From the NCBI GenBank assembly GCA_003344405.1, contig NOWV01000127.1, forward strand, positions 1 through 64,000: a stretch of 64,000 bases of DNA, in the 5' to 3' direction. The position numbers were made by a program, and so were the translations under genes. The DNA comes from Trichoplax sp. H2 (lineage: Eukaryota > Placozoa > Uniplacotomia > Trichoplacea). This document shows positions 53,406-64,000 of the stretch, one piece after another. Below the pieces are notes generated by a model, which was not told where the DNA came from, made no database searches, and was given only the letters and a program-made list of their open reading frames with translations. How positions within the stretch are numbered: position 1 is the first letter of the stretch; each line of letters begins with the position of its first letter.

Positions 53406-54515
53406 TCTACCAAATGTAACTCGTAACTATCATTATCTAATAGTAGCTTATTTAATGGTCATTACTAATGACATTGAAATCACTGCAAGGTCATTTACTT
53501 TAGACAAGATCAGATTGTACCTTGGTAGTATACGAATGAATGCAAAGGAGCAACTACTTTAGGTACCACATTACTGTATTTACATATTGCTCAATGAGGC
53601 ACCATTTGCTCTGCTACCATTCAATTCTTGCTGGTTCTTTCTATTATCCAATAAGAGTTTGGTGATAGCAATTGGCAAATGATATTGAAAGCATCATCCT
53701 GGCAGACCGGATAATAAACTGTTCTAGAGTGTCGCTATCTGAGATCACTCCGCTTTGCTACAAGACAGGTATCACCTTGAAAGCGGAGTATTTTAGCGCA
53801 TTGACTTGCTGTCGTAATATCGCCTGTCCTGCAAACTACTGCTTGTTACCTTGTAGGGTACGCGCCATAGAACGTGGGGAATCCTCGATATCGTACAATA
53901 CTATTTACGGCGATCAAATGCTACAAATGTTCACGTGGATTAGGATGTGGTATTAAAGTTATGTTCGTACTAGGGCTGATTTATTGTCACAGTTCTAATG
54001 TCTGGTTAACGTGTATATGATATCGCGCTTGGCTTGGGCTTCTAAATAAAGTAGACTAAAGGATAGTAAAGCTCAAAATCTCAGATTCTTGATCTCGTTC
54101 CACTTGCAAACAGTTCTCGATACTAATACCTACCCATATGACCTATAAGCAAAATGGAATATTTGCATCTCTGCAACTTGAGTAATGAAAGTGCGGTAAA
54201 ACCGCCAAAGTGTATCCATCTTGTACCGTACAGATATCCATTGCAAACTATTCTAGTCTGAAAATGGAGCACAACAAGGACATCGGTACAGCAGATCCAC
54301 ATTGGCTATAGAGAATTGTAATCCAATTATACGAGCATACGCGTCTTTAATTTTTGAATGACAGTATATATCTATACAACATTGATTCATTATCATTATT
54401 ATTGAGCACCATTAGTGGACTAGCCCATTTTTATCCCGTCTGTTTTCTCGATTGAAAATATCCAACCCATGCCAGGCAGTTTGCAGTCTATCGGCCACCT
54501 GCTGCTAATAATATC
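53406..54515. other. Gene-free region
   Basis: One 94-residue open frame at 53672-53956 has many cysteines but no recognisable family, signal peptide or splice-linked neighbour. I treat it as chance. Nothing else was identified. Confidence 0.5.
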
Positions 54516-54770
54516 ATCGAGCAGTACAGGCTAGTTCAGAAAGAAAAGATGAACAAGAAATTGTCTCCAAATTGTCAGCCCAGCATGCTGCTCGCTACAC
54601 AATCATCGGTTGCTACGTACACCATGATGTTGACTCAAATCGAGCAGTATAGTACAGGCTAGTTCAGAAAGAAAAGATGAGCAAGAAATTGTCTCTAAAT
54701 TGTCAGCCAGCTTGCTACCCGCTACGCAATCATCGGTTGCCTCGATACGCCATGATGTTTTCCCAAATAG
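54516..54770. repeat. Direct duplication of a 123 bp unit
   Basis: The block opening ATCGAGCAGTA...CAGGCTAGTTCAGAAAG occurs at 54516 and again at 54639, with AAGAAATTGTCTC, AAATTGTCAGCC, CAATCATCGGTTGC and CATGATGTT in the same order in both. The second copy has a few substitutions and small indels. Confidence 0.88.
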
Positions 54771-57366
54771 CAACTTGTGTGTCAGTACTTCAGTACTTTC
54801 TATGCACTATACACTGTACAGAGAATGGCTGCGTACTGTAGAATTTGCCCTTTAGCACCTGTTGTGGATTTTGCATGGAGTTTCTTTACAGTACATTGTA
54901 CTGGGTCCTCCAGGCAGGTACTGTACTCTCGGACAAGAAATTGCCTGAGGGGATTTTCTGAAAGGAGATCAGAATGAACAAGCAAGGGGGAAAAAATGGC
55001 CGCAAAATAACCAGGTTAACACCTAGCGCCCTTCTAACTGCAGGGCTAGCAGACCTAGTTCAAAAATTGGAAGAAATGAAGTGGATCGTAATGATGATGA
55101 TGGGAGTGGAATGCCACGCCAAACGGTAGTCCAGCATCAACAGATACAGTAGGCAGAACCATGACTGAGCATTGCATGCCTTGATTCTTAGCAGATACTG
55201 TATAGTGTATATCCTTGTTAATACATGGATAATCTCAATATCCCACTAAAGTAGAACAACAATCACTTACTGATGTCTTTAGCATGGTCTAGTAGTCAAG
55301 TAGACTCAAGACGCCACTGATAGTCGAAAGTAGTGACTGAGGTAGTAATCACGGAAGGATTCAGCTGTCAGCACTATATAAACAACGGCTGCGAGAAGAC
55401 GATTAATTCGATTATGTCATGGATCATATTCCAATGTTCATTTCTTCTTTTTACTCGCATCTGACAGCGCCTTGGAAGAGCGTCGACGAAAACAGCTTAC
55501 GGTTTGCTATACAGTCGACTATTTTCTGACACATGCTGTTCAAGACGAGTTGAAAGCTCTAGCCAATCGATCCCTAAACTATCAACAATATACGAACAAG
55601 GCGCAATATTGCTAGGATCAATCAGAATGTTTTTCAATCTTCTGACACAGCCTTTTTTTTACTTCAAAGTTGCATTTTAATATGGGGTTCAATGTCCAAC
55701 ATGGACCACTACAAAACAATCAAATCAGACCAAACTATCCTTTTATCCAACATTTTATTGCCATTGATATCAAAATTACACTACATAGAAAATGATACAG
55801 TAATGTTTTGCATACAAGTAGTAAAACCAAGAGTGTGAGCAGTACCTAATTCCATTCTAATTATCAACATCAGGCAAAGGACGACAATTCCAACAGGATA
55901 GCTATTTGCACTTTGTGTCGTCCTTGTGCCAGTTACAATACAAAGAAACAGTATCAATTTATTGTACATTCATGTTGAGGTAACATTCAATAGCTATTCG
56001 TTTATCTCATGGATATGAATGCGCATTGAAACATTCTTTTCCATGAGTACTTGCTATACCGTGTAGAATTAAAATTGGCATGCTTGTAGCCTTTATTAGA
56101 AAGGAGAAAAAATTCCATGTCGTGGACATCCACTATCGTTGTAGCGCACAATCATCAACTATTCTAGCTTCGAGGACAAACAAGACGATCTATTCAATCT
56201 ATCGCCTTTTACGTACTATCTTTGCAATAGAATTGACAATATTCTCCATTGCAAGCCGGCAAGGAGTTGTTACAACAAATTAGAATAGTATAAATAAAAT
56301 GCCAATGTCATTACAAAGTATGATACAGTGTAGGAATAAAAGTACAACTTGGGTAGGCGCTTTACAGCTCATCCATAACATGAATTCAATTGGACAAGCA
56401 CCTTGCTGTCCATCAACATTGCAATGAAAATAGAAAAATGAAACAGGAATTCAACAGTCTAATTGGAAATAGCCTACCATTACAATTGAATAGACTGTAT
56501 ATACAGGACCGACAAGACCGCCAAGTGATGGCGTATTAATACTTTATAACGGTTAATACACATTAATTCCGTTAGAATGCAAATTGAATCTTAGTCAATA
56601 AGACAGTTTTGAAATTAATTATCAGTCGATAGCGGAAAGTATTGATTGAACAAGATCAAGCGTCGTTGTAATACAATACTGTAACAGTTATGGGCAGAAT
56701 TGAATGGGATGATTGTAATTTTGGACTATCAGATAGTCGCTATCATCATCACAGAAAATTGGATGATAGATCATTACGAATAACAATGCAACGTTCCACG
56801 GCGAGTCAACATGAATTCAAATCTCACTGTGATGATGCATGACCATGGTGTAGGCCTAATTTGGCACTAATTTTGGAACACTTTCATTTGCAGCTCCATT
56901 GGTGGTAGTAATATGGACATGATAGATTCATTTCTACCGTACGCGTATCACGAGCTTGAATAAAGTAGTACTATTTCTATTTTATGACAAGAAAAAAGCA
57001 AAAGGACAAATACTGGAAACTTGTTTAGGCTAACATTTAGATCAGAGTATAAAAGAGTTCATCTATATATATTAAATATATCGATTTGTTGACTATATAG
57101 GGTATCATTTTGAAGTTGTCTGTTGATTTACAATTGGATGATTGTTCTTCAAACTGTTGTAAAACATGAATCCAACTAGACATACTTGCATGTGTTGTGT
57201 TGAATGTGATCATCATGTAGAATGACAACGATTGATCACTGGCATTTGCATGTTGACCAACATGGGGTAAAAATCCTACTGGTATCACTAGTGCAGTCCA
57301 TCGATCACTTACTGGTCATGCCTACGTATGGAGTCTACCATCGATTGATTTCATGACAACATTGAA
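54771..57366. other. Gene-free region upstream of the 3' end of the GST
   Basis: Only short open frames on both strands, none with a recognisable domain. A GTAC-rich stretch lies at 54780-54930 (ACACTGTACAGAG, TTTACAGTACATTGTACTGG). The latter shares the word ACAGTACATTGTAC with the array at 58726-59550. Confidence 0.5.
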
Positions 57367-57981
57367 TTAAAATCGGGTTTTAGGCTTACTTTGTTCCCAT
57401 TTGGCAATATTGGGCAAGCTTGAGACTTTATGATAAAGATCACGTAGTTTAGGATGACTACACCTTAAATAGCGTTTACATAGATTGATCATACGATAAA
57501 ATGCTAAATCGGCATAAGTTAGTTGGTCACCAAGTAAGAAATCACCACCATCTCGAATATAGAATCGTTCTAAACGATCTAAGAAATCGGGCATAATACA
57601 ATCGCGAAATTCACACTCCAAGCGTGTTTTCTTTTCTTCATTGCGCTCAAAGAAAGCAATCCGGTAAAATTTTTCAAGAATATCATTGCAAAAGGCGTCG
57701 GCTAACATATCCGCTTTGGCTTGCTCTAAACTATCTTTACCGGCTAATCCAGCCATTCTAGCGACATAGCGTACAATGGCAGAACTTTGGGCAATTTGGA
57801 CACCATCGACTTCCAGTATGGGTACTTGGCCGAATAAGAAATCATTTTGTTCTTTGATGCGTGGCCAATCTTCTTTCTCAAATCGCACATCTTCAAATTC
57901 AATCTCGCCGTGGGCTAAAATAAGCCTGATTAATTCAGCGCGTAATTCAACATTAAAATAAATCAATCTTATATGTGTCAT
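57367..57981 (-). CDS. Sigma-class glutathione S-transferase, intronless
   Basis: A cytosolic enzyme of 204 residues that joins glutathione to electrophiles; sigma members also include prostaglandin D synthase. Seen: Tyr8 in RLIYFN (catalytic in the family), Arg14 of the VELRAELIR block, Trp39, the FGQVPILEVDG strand with the cis-proline at 54, and QSSAIVRYVAR with the glutathione-binding Gln-Ser at 65-66. The C-terminal half has the all-helical pattern and GDQLTYADLAFY near residue 160, a family landmark. The frame is open 28 codons further up to 58065 (MLFFQHF...), but the start at 57981 gives the usual length and places the catalytic Tyr at position 8. No intron is visible, unlike every other gene here. 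The usual Gly before Arg14 is Leu. Confidence 0.95.
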   Translation of the reverse strand: MTHIRLIYFNVELRAELIRLILAHGEIEFEDVRFEKEDWPRIKEQNDFLFGQVPILEVDGVQIAQSSAIVRYVARMAGLAGKDSLEQAKADMLADAFCNDILEKFYRIAFFERNEEKKTRLECEFRDCIMPDFLDRLERFYIRDGGDFLLGDQLTYADLAFYRMINLCKRYLRCSHPKLRDLYHKVSSLPNIAKWEQSKPKTRF

Positions 57982-58720
57982 TTTATGCTTGGATTCGGTG
58001 TTGATCAACGTTGATGTTGCTGCACATAGACTTGTAGCAATGATAAAATGTTGAAAAAAAAGCAATCTACCATCAACAATACGCCCAACAGCGTTGACTT
58101 TGGACAGTAATAGTGTAGGACTGGGTTGGATTTCCTGAATCGCACACGACCAGTACTACGACTACTACTACTATCAATTTTAGATACTAATAATGACTAG
58201 AGCTATTGTCGATAATGACTCTGATGATGGATCGGTTTTGCCTTTCCTTCCCTTGAAGAATGATATCCAATTGGATTCTACTCTCGTCAATATTGCTTGT
58301 GTAGGCAAGACTAGGATCGTTGTGTGGAAAATTCTTTCTTGGCAGTGGCGATGAAACACTAGCGTATGCTATTGGTTTGACTATGCGATTGATGATGACT
58401 TGCTTGGCAACAAGGCGAAAAAAAAAATGGGCACAATTCCACCCAAGATCAAGTTCAGTGTCAATGATAGACAAGTGAGCTAAAAGAAAGACAAGTTGAA
58501 CCTTGGTAATTTTGCTGTCAATCGGTTGGATTTTACACCAGTTAACTGACTACAAGAGAAAGATTGGAATGGCACCGAGCGTAATTGCTGACTAATATCC
58601 GCCTCGCCATTTTCTACCTGGTGTAGACGATGAACGTTCGTTAGTACTGATGACGTTAGGCGATGGGTTGGCCCAATATATAAGGTATTGTATGATTTTG
58701 GATGGGGCCACTTTTCACCC
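57982..58720. other. Upstream flank of the GST, no gene supported
   Basis: Would hold the GST promoter and 5' UTR on the minus strand. Two minus-strand open frames of 91 and 95 codons (58187-58474 and 58480-58755) show no recognised domain. No clear TATA element was identified. Confidence 0.45.
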
Positions 58721-58725
58721 CGATA

Positions 58726-59550
58726 GTACAGTACATTGTACTCAAGGCAAGGCAAGTCATCCCGTCCACTTGGGTTCAGTATAATAGGATCAGAGGCAGG
58801 TTGTTTGTATACTCAGTATGGACTGGATGGTACTGTATGGGACGGTACGGTGGAGCGACGAAAGCAACAGAATCGCCTTAAAACAATGCGACTGGATAGG
58901 ACGTACTGTAGACTGTACACTGTAGAGTACAGTACATTGTACCCAGCTCAAAGCAAGTCATTCTGTAGGCTTTGGTTCAGTACTGTTGGTTTGAGGCAGC
59001 TTGCTTGTACTGTATACTCAGTATGGACAGGATGGTACTGTATGGGACGGTACGATGGAGTGACGAAGGCAACAGAATACTGTAGCATTAAAACAATGCG
59101 ACTGGACAGGACGTACAGTACAGTACTGTAGACTGTACACTGTAGAGTACAGTACATTGTACCCAGCTCAAAGCAAGTCATTCTGTAGGCTTTGGTTCAG
59201 TGCTGTTTGGTATGAGGCAGCTTGCTTGTATACTCAGTATAGACTGGATGGTACTGTATGGGACGGTATATTGGAGCGACGAAGGCAAAAGAAAAGCGTT
59301 CAAACAATGCGGACTGGACAGGCCGTACTGTAGACTGTACACTGTGGAGTACAGTACATTGTACCCAGCTCAATGCAAGTCATCCTGTAGGCATTGGTCC
59401 AGTACTGTTGGGTATGAGGCAGCTTACTTCTATTCTCTGTATGGACTGGATGGTACTGTATGGGATGGTAGCGTAGAGCGACGAAGGCATCAAAACAACA
59501 CTACAGTACAGTACACTGATCCTGGTGGTTACAGTGTACAATACCTACTG
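58726..59550. repeat. Tandem repeat, four units of about 200-220 bp, rich in GTAC palindromes
   Basis: The word GTACAGTACATTGTAC recurs at 58726, 58927, 59147 and 59349, giving spacings of 201, 220 and 202 bp. Each unit also has CTCAGTATGGACTGGATGG or a variant, GGTACTGTATGGGACGGTA, CGACGAAGG and GACTGTACACTGT. The third gap is longer because of extra copies of the TACAG word. The repeat is open in part on both strands, giving long but meaningless open frames. Confidence 0.9.
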
Positions 59551-60110
59551 TACAGTACGGACTGTAAGTCTGGTATTGTACGAAGTGCTGCGTAATGCTT
59601 ATGCAGGGAGTCCCGGAACGGATCATTTTTGCAACGTCATTCAACGTCATGATTACAGCACAAACAGTCGATAGCACTCATTCACTCGACCAGGTGTTTC
59701 ACGGTGGCACACTTCAGTCTCGCACTGGACGTCGTTGCGTCTGTCCTGTCCAGTACGAGATTTTCGACAGTAACATCAATCCATGGATGAATGAATGACA
59801 TGCCATAACGTCATTCTACCCATTGATAGCCAGTACAGTACTGTACTGTCCGTTAGAAGTACAGTCTTGCGTCTTCTATGTACCTACAGTACTGTCCTTG
59901 ACACAACTCTCATCAAGCTCATCCGGACCGAGACGGGACATACAGTACAGTACTATACAGTGTACAGTGTACAGTACTGTACTGTATCCTTCTGACTACT
60001 GTAGAAAACCCTTTCCTCTTACAGTATACTGTACAGTACTGTTCAGCGTGTTTAACTTCGTTTTAGAATTTCGAGGTAAAAAATCGACTTCCTTTATTGC
60101 AATTAAAATG
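59551..60110. repeat. Cluster of TACAGTAC / GTACTGTA palindromes
   Basis: Dense short inverted repeats without a fixed period, for example near 59830-59845, 59940-59990 (ACAGTGTACAGTGTACAGTACTGTACTG, given here as overlapping GTACAGTAC words) and 60020-60045. They continue the character of the array just upstream. Confidence 0.7.
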
Positions 60111-60420
60111 ACTTAATATCATATGTACTGGTAGATGAAGGTTCAGTAAATATTACTATATTGTATAATAATAAATCAATAAAATCAAGGGAAAATGAAC
60201 GATATGCCCCTATATTTTAAAATCAATCAATCCAAAATCAAAACAGTCCCTGCCAATCATATTTCCTACTGTACTCGTACACTACAATAAATTCATCCAT
60301 TCAATGCTCGACTACGGTAGGATGGTGTTTCATTTAGACTGGATCGGAAGAGTGAACGGTTGACCAGTCCACCTCAATAAACCAGCAAAATAGTCAGCAT
60401 CTCCATCGATGACAATCACT

Positions 60421-61013
60421 GGCCTCTCTTTCATCCAAATGCCCAAGGAGTCAGCATGCTGTCCAGTGTAATAAGGCAACCCAATAACGCTTCTACACTA
60501 CCAGTATAGCATGTACAGCATTTCCTTCCACGGCTGCCGCTCATCTACATGTTTTCAACTCTTCCACCAATAGTATCCGATCATGCTTCCACTGTTGAAG
60601 GACCTTTCGCTGCCATTGCAGTCATGACAACCACTGGCCTCTCTTTCATCCAGTGTTTAACGCTTCTACACTTACACTACTAGTATAGCATGTACAGCAT
60701 TTCCTTCCACAGCTGCTGCTCATCTACATGTTTTCAACTCTTCCACCAATAGTATCCGATCATGCTTCCACTGTTGATGGACCTTTCGCTGCCATTGCAG
60801 CCATGACACCCACCATCCTTCGATGACAACCACCGGCCTCTCTTTCATCCAGTGTTTAACGCTTCTACACTACCAGTATAGCATGTACAGCGTTTCCTTC
60901 CACAGCTGCCGCTCATCTACATGTTTTCTTCTCTTCCACCAATAGTATCCGATCATGCTTCCACTGTTGATGGACCTTTCGCTGCCATTGCAGCCATGAC
61001 ACCCACCTCAACT
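60421..61013. repeat. Tandem repeat, three units of about 180-215 bp
   Basis: GGCCTCTCTTTCATCCA opens units at 60421, 60636 and 60835. Each unit has CGCTTCTACACT, AGTATAGCATGTACAGC, TTTCCTTCCAC, CATCTACATGTTTTC, CCACCAATAGTATCCGATC and GGACCTTTCGCTGCCATTGC in order. Units differ by small indels. No gene recognised. Confidence 0.9.
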
Positions 61014-62136
61014 TTTGTTCTACTCGACTACGTCAACTGAAGCGTGATCTGGTCTGACAATACTGACAGTCAGCTGGGGATGTGACTAGACCTGAGATTG
61101 GTCCGGTTCGGACCGGTTCCATTTCGGTTCAATAGGGGGAATTATTGAGTACCAAGTGTACCCAGTACAGTCCCGCTGCCAGACCGGTAAGGGCGTGGCG
61201 AGCTCCAGGTCGGGTAACCTTAGCAACAACACTCACTTCTGCCGCATTCATGGATGCAAGGTATCGATCACCATCGCAAGCATCCAGTTCTAAGCATAGG
61301 CATTACTTTCCAACGAGAATGAACCAGTCATTTAGTGTAAAATGATTGAAACTTACTACTATGATGTGTGATTGTATATGAGATCGGTAGACGTTATCCC
61401 TTTGACTGATATAAGCAAGTTGTCAAGCCTTTCAGATACGATACGGTAGCCCAAGTTGATTAATTATTCGATGGACGATCAGTATCAAGCAGTTTGTTCA
61501 TATGATGACCGTAAGTGATTATCGTTCAACATCAACGCCAAACGATATTGCCTAGGGCTATTTTTACAAGCCATGGATAATGACAGTGGATTACACAACT
61601 ATCCTAGTCTACACTTCTCTACGGTATAGAATAAACGCATACAGTATTAAAGACGACGTTATTTCTATACTACTCCACAACTTACTCGACGTCCATTCTC
61701 AAATCCTACCCTTTGCTGATTTTCCATAACTGCTTACCTTTAAAAGACTGAGTAGAGAGTGTCAATAGGCGCAATTTGGCCAGAATTAATTTCTCCTCCA
61801 ATAAAATAAAATAGTCCATTATTGCAATAGACGCTCTCCAACGCGTACAAGAAGATCATTATCACTAGGCATCATCATTGCGCCAACTTGTTTATCCAAT
61901 CATTGCATTAGCTGGACACAAGGCTAAGCCTCGTCAATTTGACAACAAAATAATCATAACCATTCAATCCACCTTTGCTAGAATGACTGTTGACTAGCAC
62001 ACAGTGATGTCATAAAATAGCGATACAATCCATAATAAGTGTATTGACCAACTTAGCAATTCATCCCATTAAAAAGTCCATCGTAAACAAGTCAATGGAC
62101 ATACTAGTATACGCGTAATTTTCCCATAGCATATAC
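61014..62136. other. Upstream flank of the coiled-coil gene, no gene seen
   Basis: No supported coding region. A short run near 61099-61128 repeats the theme GGTCCGGTTCGGACCGGTTC, an inverted repeat centred on TTCGGACC. The rest is ordinary AT-rich sequence that probably includes the promoter of the gene at 62137. Confidence 0.45.
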
Positions 62137-63823
62137 ATGCAAATTGATTTTCAGCAAAAACAACTATTCCTATCCACTCAAAAGATGAATGGTGACGATG
62201 ACACTACAGTCGATCTGCAATCATCCACTAAACTTGGTTATCAACAGCAGCAAGAATGGGATAAATTATTCATCTTAAAACATTCTATTGCAGCTAAAGA
62301 AGAAAAACTTCGTCTATTAACCGATGAGCTAGCAAGATCCAATCGCCAACGAGATGCTTGGAAATCCAAAGTCGAGCAAATTACAGACGAGAAAGTTCAA
62401 TTGCATGGTGAAATGATCCAATTTTCTACTTATCAACATAAAATACTATCACCTATTGCTGACTTGATTCAACAAATAGAAACTGCATTGTATTTAACCA
62501 ATGAACCTGCTGCAACATCGGATAACCATCAAGACAATATTTACGCTCTACCCCGCCGATTAGAAACTTGCTATCATGCTTTAAAAGTGCGACTTTATCA
62601 ACCAATGCATGACATCAATCAAACAAATCAGACATACATAGGAGATTATCGCTATAACACAAATAGTCATCATGACTATACTGTATCCGCTGCTGCAATT
62701 AGTCAGAAAAAGACCTTAATGCATAAAGCGGTACAAACAATTCAGGAGCAAAATACAAGTGCCAATCCATTTCTTACAAGACCAAATATGAAACAGACTC
62801 TCGTGACTAAAGCAACCACCGATAGATATGATAGCCCCAATGACATTCGAGATAGCGATAGGATAACACAGACAACAGCACACAATCACAATTTAATTGA
62901 AAATGATCCAAATACAATCAATCAAACCAATACCAAAGCAGATAATATTACTTTAAATGCTCATTACTCTGCTATATCTAGTCACAGCTCCAGTAATATT
63001 CAGGATATAAAAATGAATAACATGGACGAATTGAAAAAGCAATTGCAAGAAAAAATAGAACAAATCAATTACCTAGAGCAACATAGCCATCAACAAGACC
63101 AAAAATTAAACACTTGCAAAGTATTACAAGGTACGATGGGTGTTGAAATAGCAAAATATACCACAGATATTGCTAAATTACAACGGCAAGTTCAAGATCT
63201 TCAATCTCAATTAACCGTTAAAACGAATAAGATTACTTCGCTGCAACAACAGCAACAACTACTAGAGGAATGTCGTCAAGAAATACAAACATTACTAGCA
63301 GAAAGAAATAATTTATTCAAGATGATCGGTAAATTACAAGATTCCCTTGGAATAAATCCATTACATCATTTTGATCATGCTACGATAACTCAACAGTATA
63401 AATCTTGGGCTACTCAGCCTTTACAAACTGGTCAAAAGTATCAGAAAAATAAAACAATCATTGATAATAGTATAAAAACAAGTGGTCATCAACCACACCA
63501 AAATCAACAAGCCAAGCAAACATCTGATTTAAGTGTCGTTATGGAACGATTTAAAGGTTCTTACTATCTTTATTACAACATGATTGAAACTTGTACTATA
63601 TTTTGTTGATAGTACTTGTTTAGAAGTGAGATACTTCACTGTACTTCGAACTTATCTACCGCTACACTCTAACAAACAAGGAACTTGCCACTATGATAAA
63701 GTAAATCCATTTCAATTTCTTTTATTAGCGTATCAGAAAGACTTGGATGTAGCTCATCGAGATTTGATATCCAAAGGACAAACGCATAATGATAGTAAGA
63801 GACGGACATTTGCAATGAAATGA
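62137..63823 (+). CDS. Coiled-coil protein of unknown family, two exons
   Basis: Exons 62137-63556 and 63624-63823, joined in phase 1 across a 67 bp intron, give about 539 residues. I do not recognise the family. Residues about 38-95 are charged heptad-like helix (LKHSIAAKEEKLRLLTDELA ...), the middle is low-complexity and rich in Asn, Gln, His and Thr, and residues about 295-405 form a second long coiled coil with repeated leucines (LKKQLQEKIEQINYLEQ, LQRQVQDLQSQLTVK, QQQQQLLEECRQEIQTLL). The C-terminus after the intron has a compact block NPFQFLLLAYQKDLDVAHRDL. The layout resembles centrosomal or ciliary proteins, which is only inference. The donor (AAAG|GTTCTT) is weak; without splicing the frame ends at 63609. 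A second ATG 16 codons in (MNGDDD) could be the true start. Confidence 0.72.
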
Positions 63824-64000
63824 AATTTTCAGTTCACACCTTCACACTATTTTAGCTAAAAAATAGTTCAATAGCTAAATCAGGCGAAATAGACTATCCT
63901 GTAGATTCGTTTTTAATCATACTTGTCGACGCCTGTAGCATCGCAGGTTTTTATGTTAAAAATTTTTCTCCGTCTTAGTATGCAAAGCAGCCTTCAAAAT
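63824..64000. other. Right edge, 3' flank of the coiled-coil gene
   Basis: No feature identified in these last 177 bases. Confidence 0.4.

Noticed and set aside
53672-53956. 94-codon cysteine-rich open frame
   Set aside because: No signal peptide, no regular cysteine pattern and no neighbour exon; read as chance.
57982-58065. 28-codon N-terminal extension of the GST
   Set aside because: Starting at 57981 gives the usual family length and puts the catalytic tyrosine at position 8; the extension is probably untranslated.
58187-58755. Two minus-strand open frames upstream of the GST
   Set aside because: No recognised domain, and the second runs into the GTAC array; they may be 5' flank only.
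58736-59595. Open frames of about 131 codons across the GTAC array
   Set aside because: They follow the repeat period and contain no recognisable domain; open frames exist on both strands, as expected from a palindrome-rich sequence.

Overview
This is intron-rich, AT-rich animal nuclear DNA. Genes are split by GT-AG introns of roughly 100 to 5,000 bases. The largest gene is an adhesion-type G-protein-coupled receptor, a family centred on animals and their close relatives. The gene content (a huge Ig/FN3 adhesion receptor, ROCO COR and death-domain fragments, a sigma-class glutathione S-transferase, a sugar porter of fungal/plant style) and the intron sizes suggest an early-branching animal. 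A placozoan such as Trichoplax is my best guess, but this is inference and no marker in the window proves it.

Layout. 1-2423: no convincing gene, rich in GTAC palindromes (TACAGTAC and relatives). 2424-10875 (+): a 13-exon MFS sugar transporter of 533 residues; its 5 kb first intron carries two tandem-repeat arrays. 10876-20932: a 10 kb AT-rich stretch with no supported gene. 20933 to about 45595 (+): one giant gene of about 43 exons and about 3,200 residues. Its order is signal peptide, IgGFc-binding N-domain, seven Ig domains, fourteen FN3 domains, an eighth Ig, a hormone-receptor (HRM) domain, a GAIN/GPS autoproteolysis domain, seven-helix core and a cytoplasmic tail. It is the most striking object in the window. 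46161-51864: two diverged copies of the 3' part of a ROCO gene (COR domain, linker exon, death domain), both broken in different places. 51865-57366: no supported gene, several local tandem repeats. 57367-57981 (-): an intronless sigma-class glutathione S-transferase. 58700-61015: two tandem arrays, one of 200-220 bp units packed with GTAC palindromes. 62137-63823 (+): a two-exon coiled-coil protein that I do not recognise.

How the parts relate. The genes do not form a pathway. The receptor is built largely from exons that begin and end in phase 1, each holding one Ig or FN3 domain, and several FN3 exons were duplicated together with their introns, so the array seems to have grown recently. 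The ROCO-derived units directly downstream were also duplicated. Exon limits were read by hand from reading frame, splice consensus and domain continuity; no alignment or transcript evidence was available.
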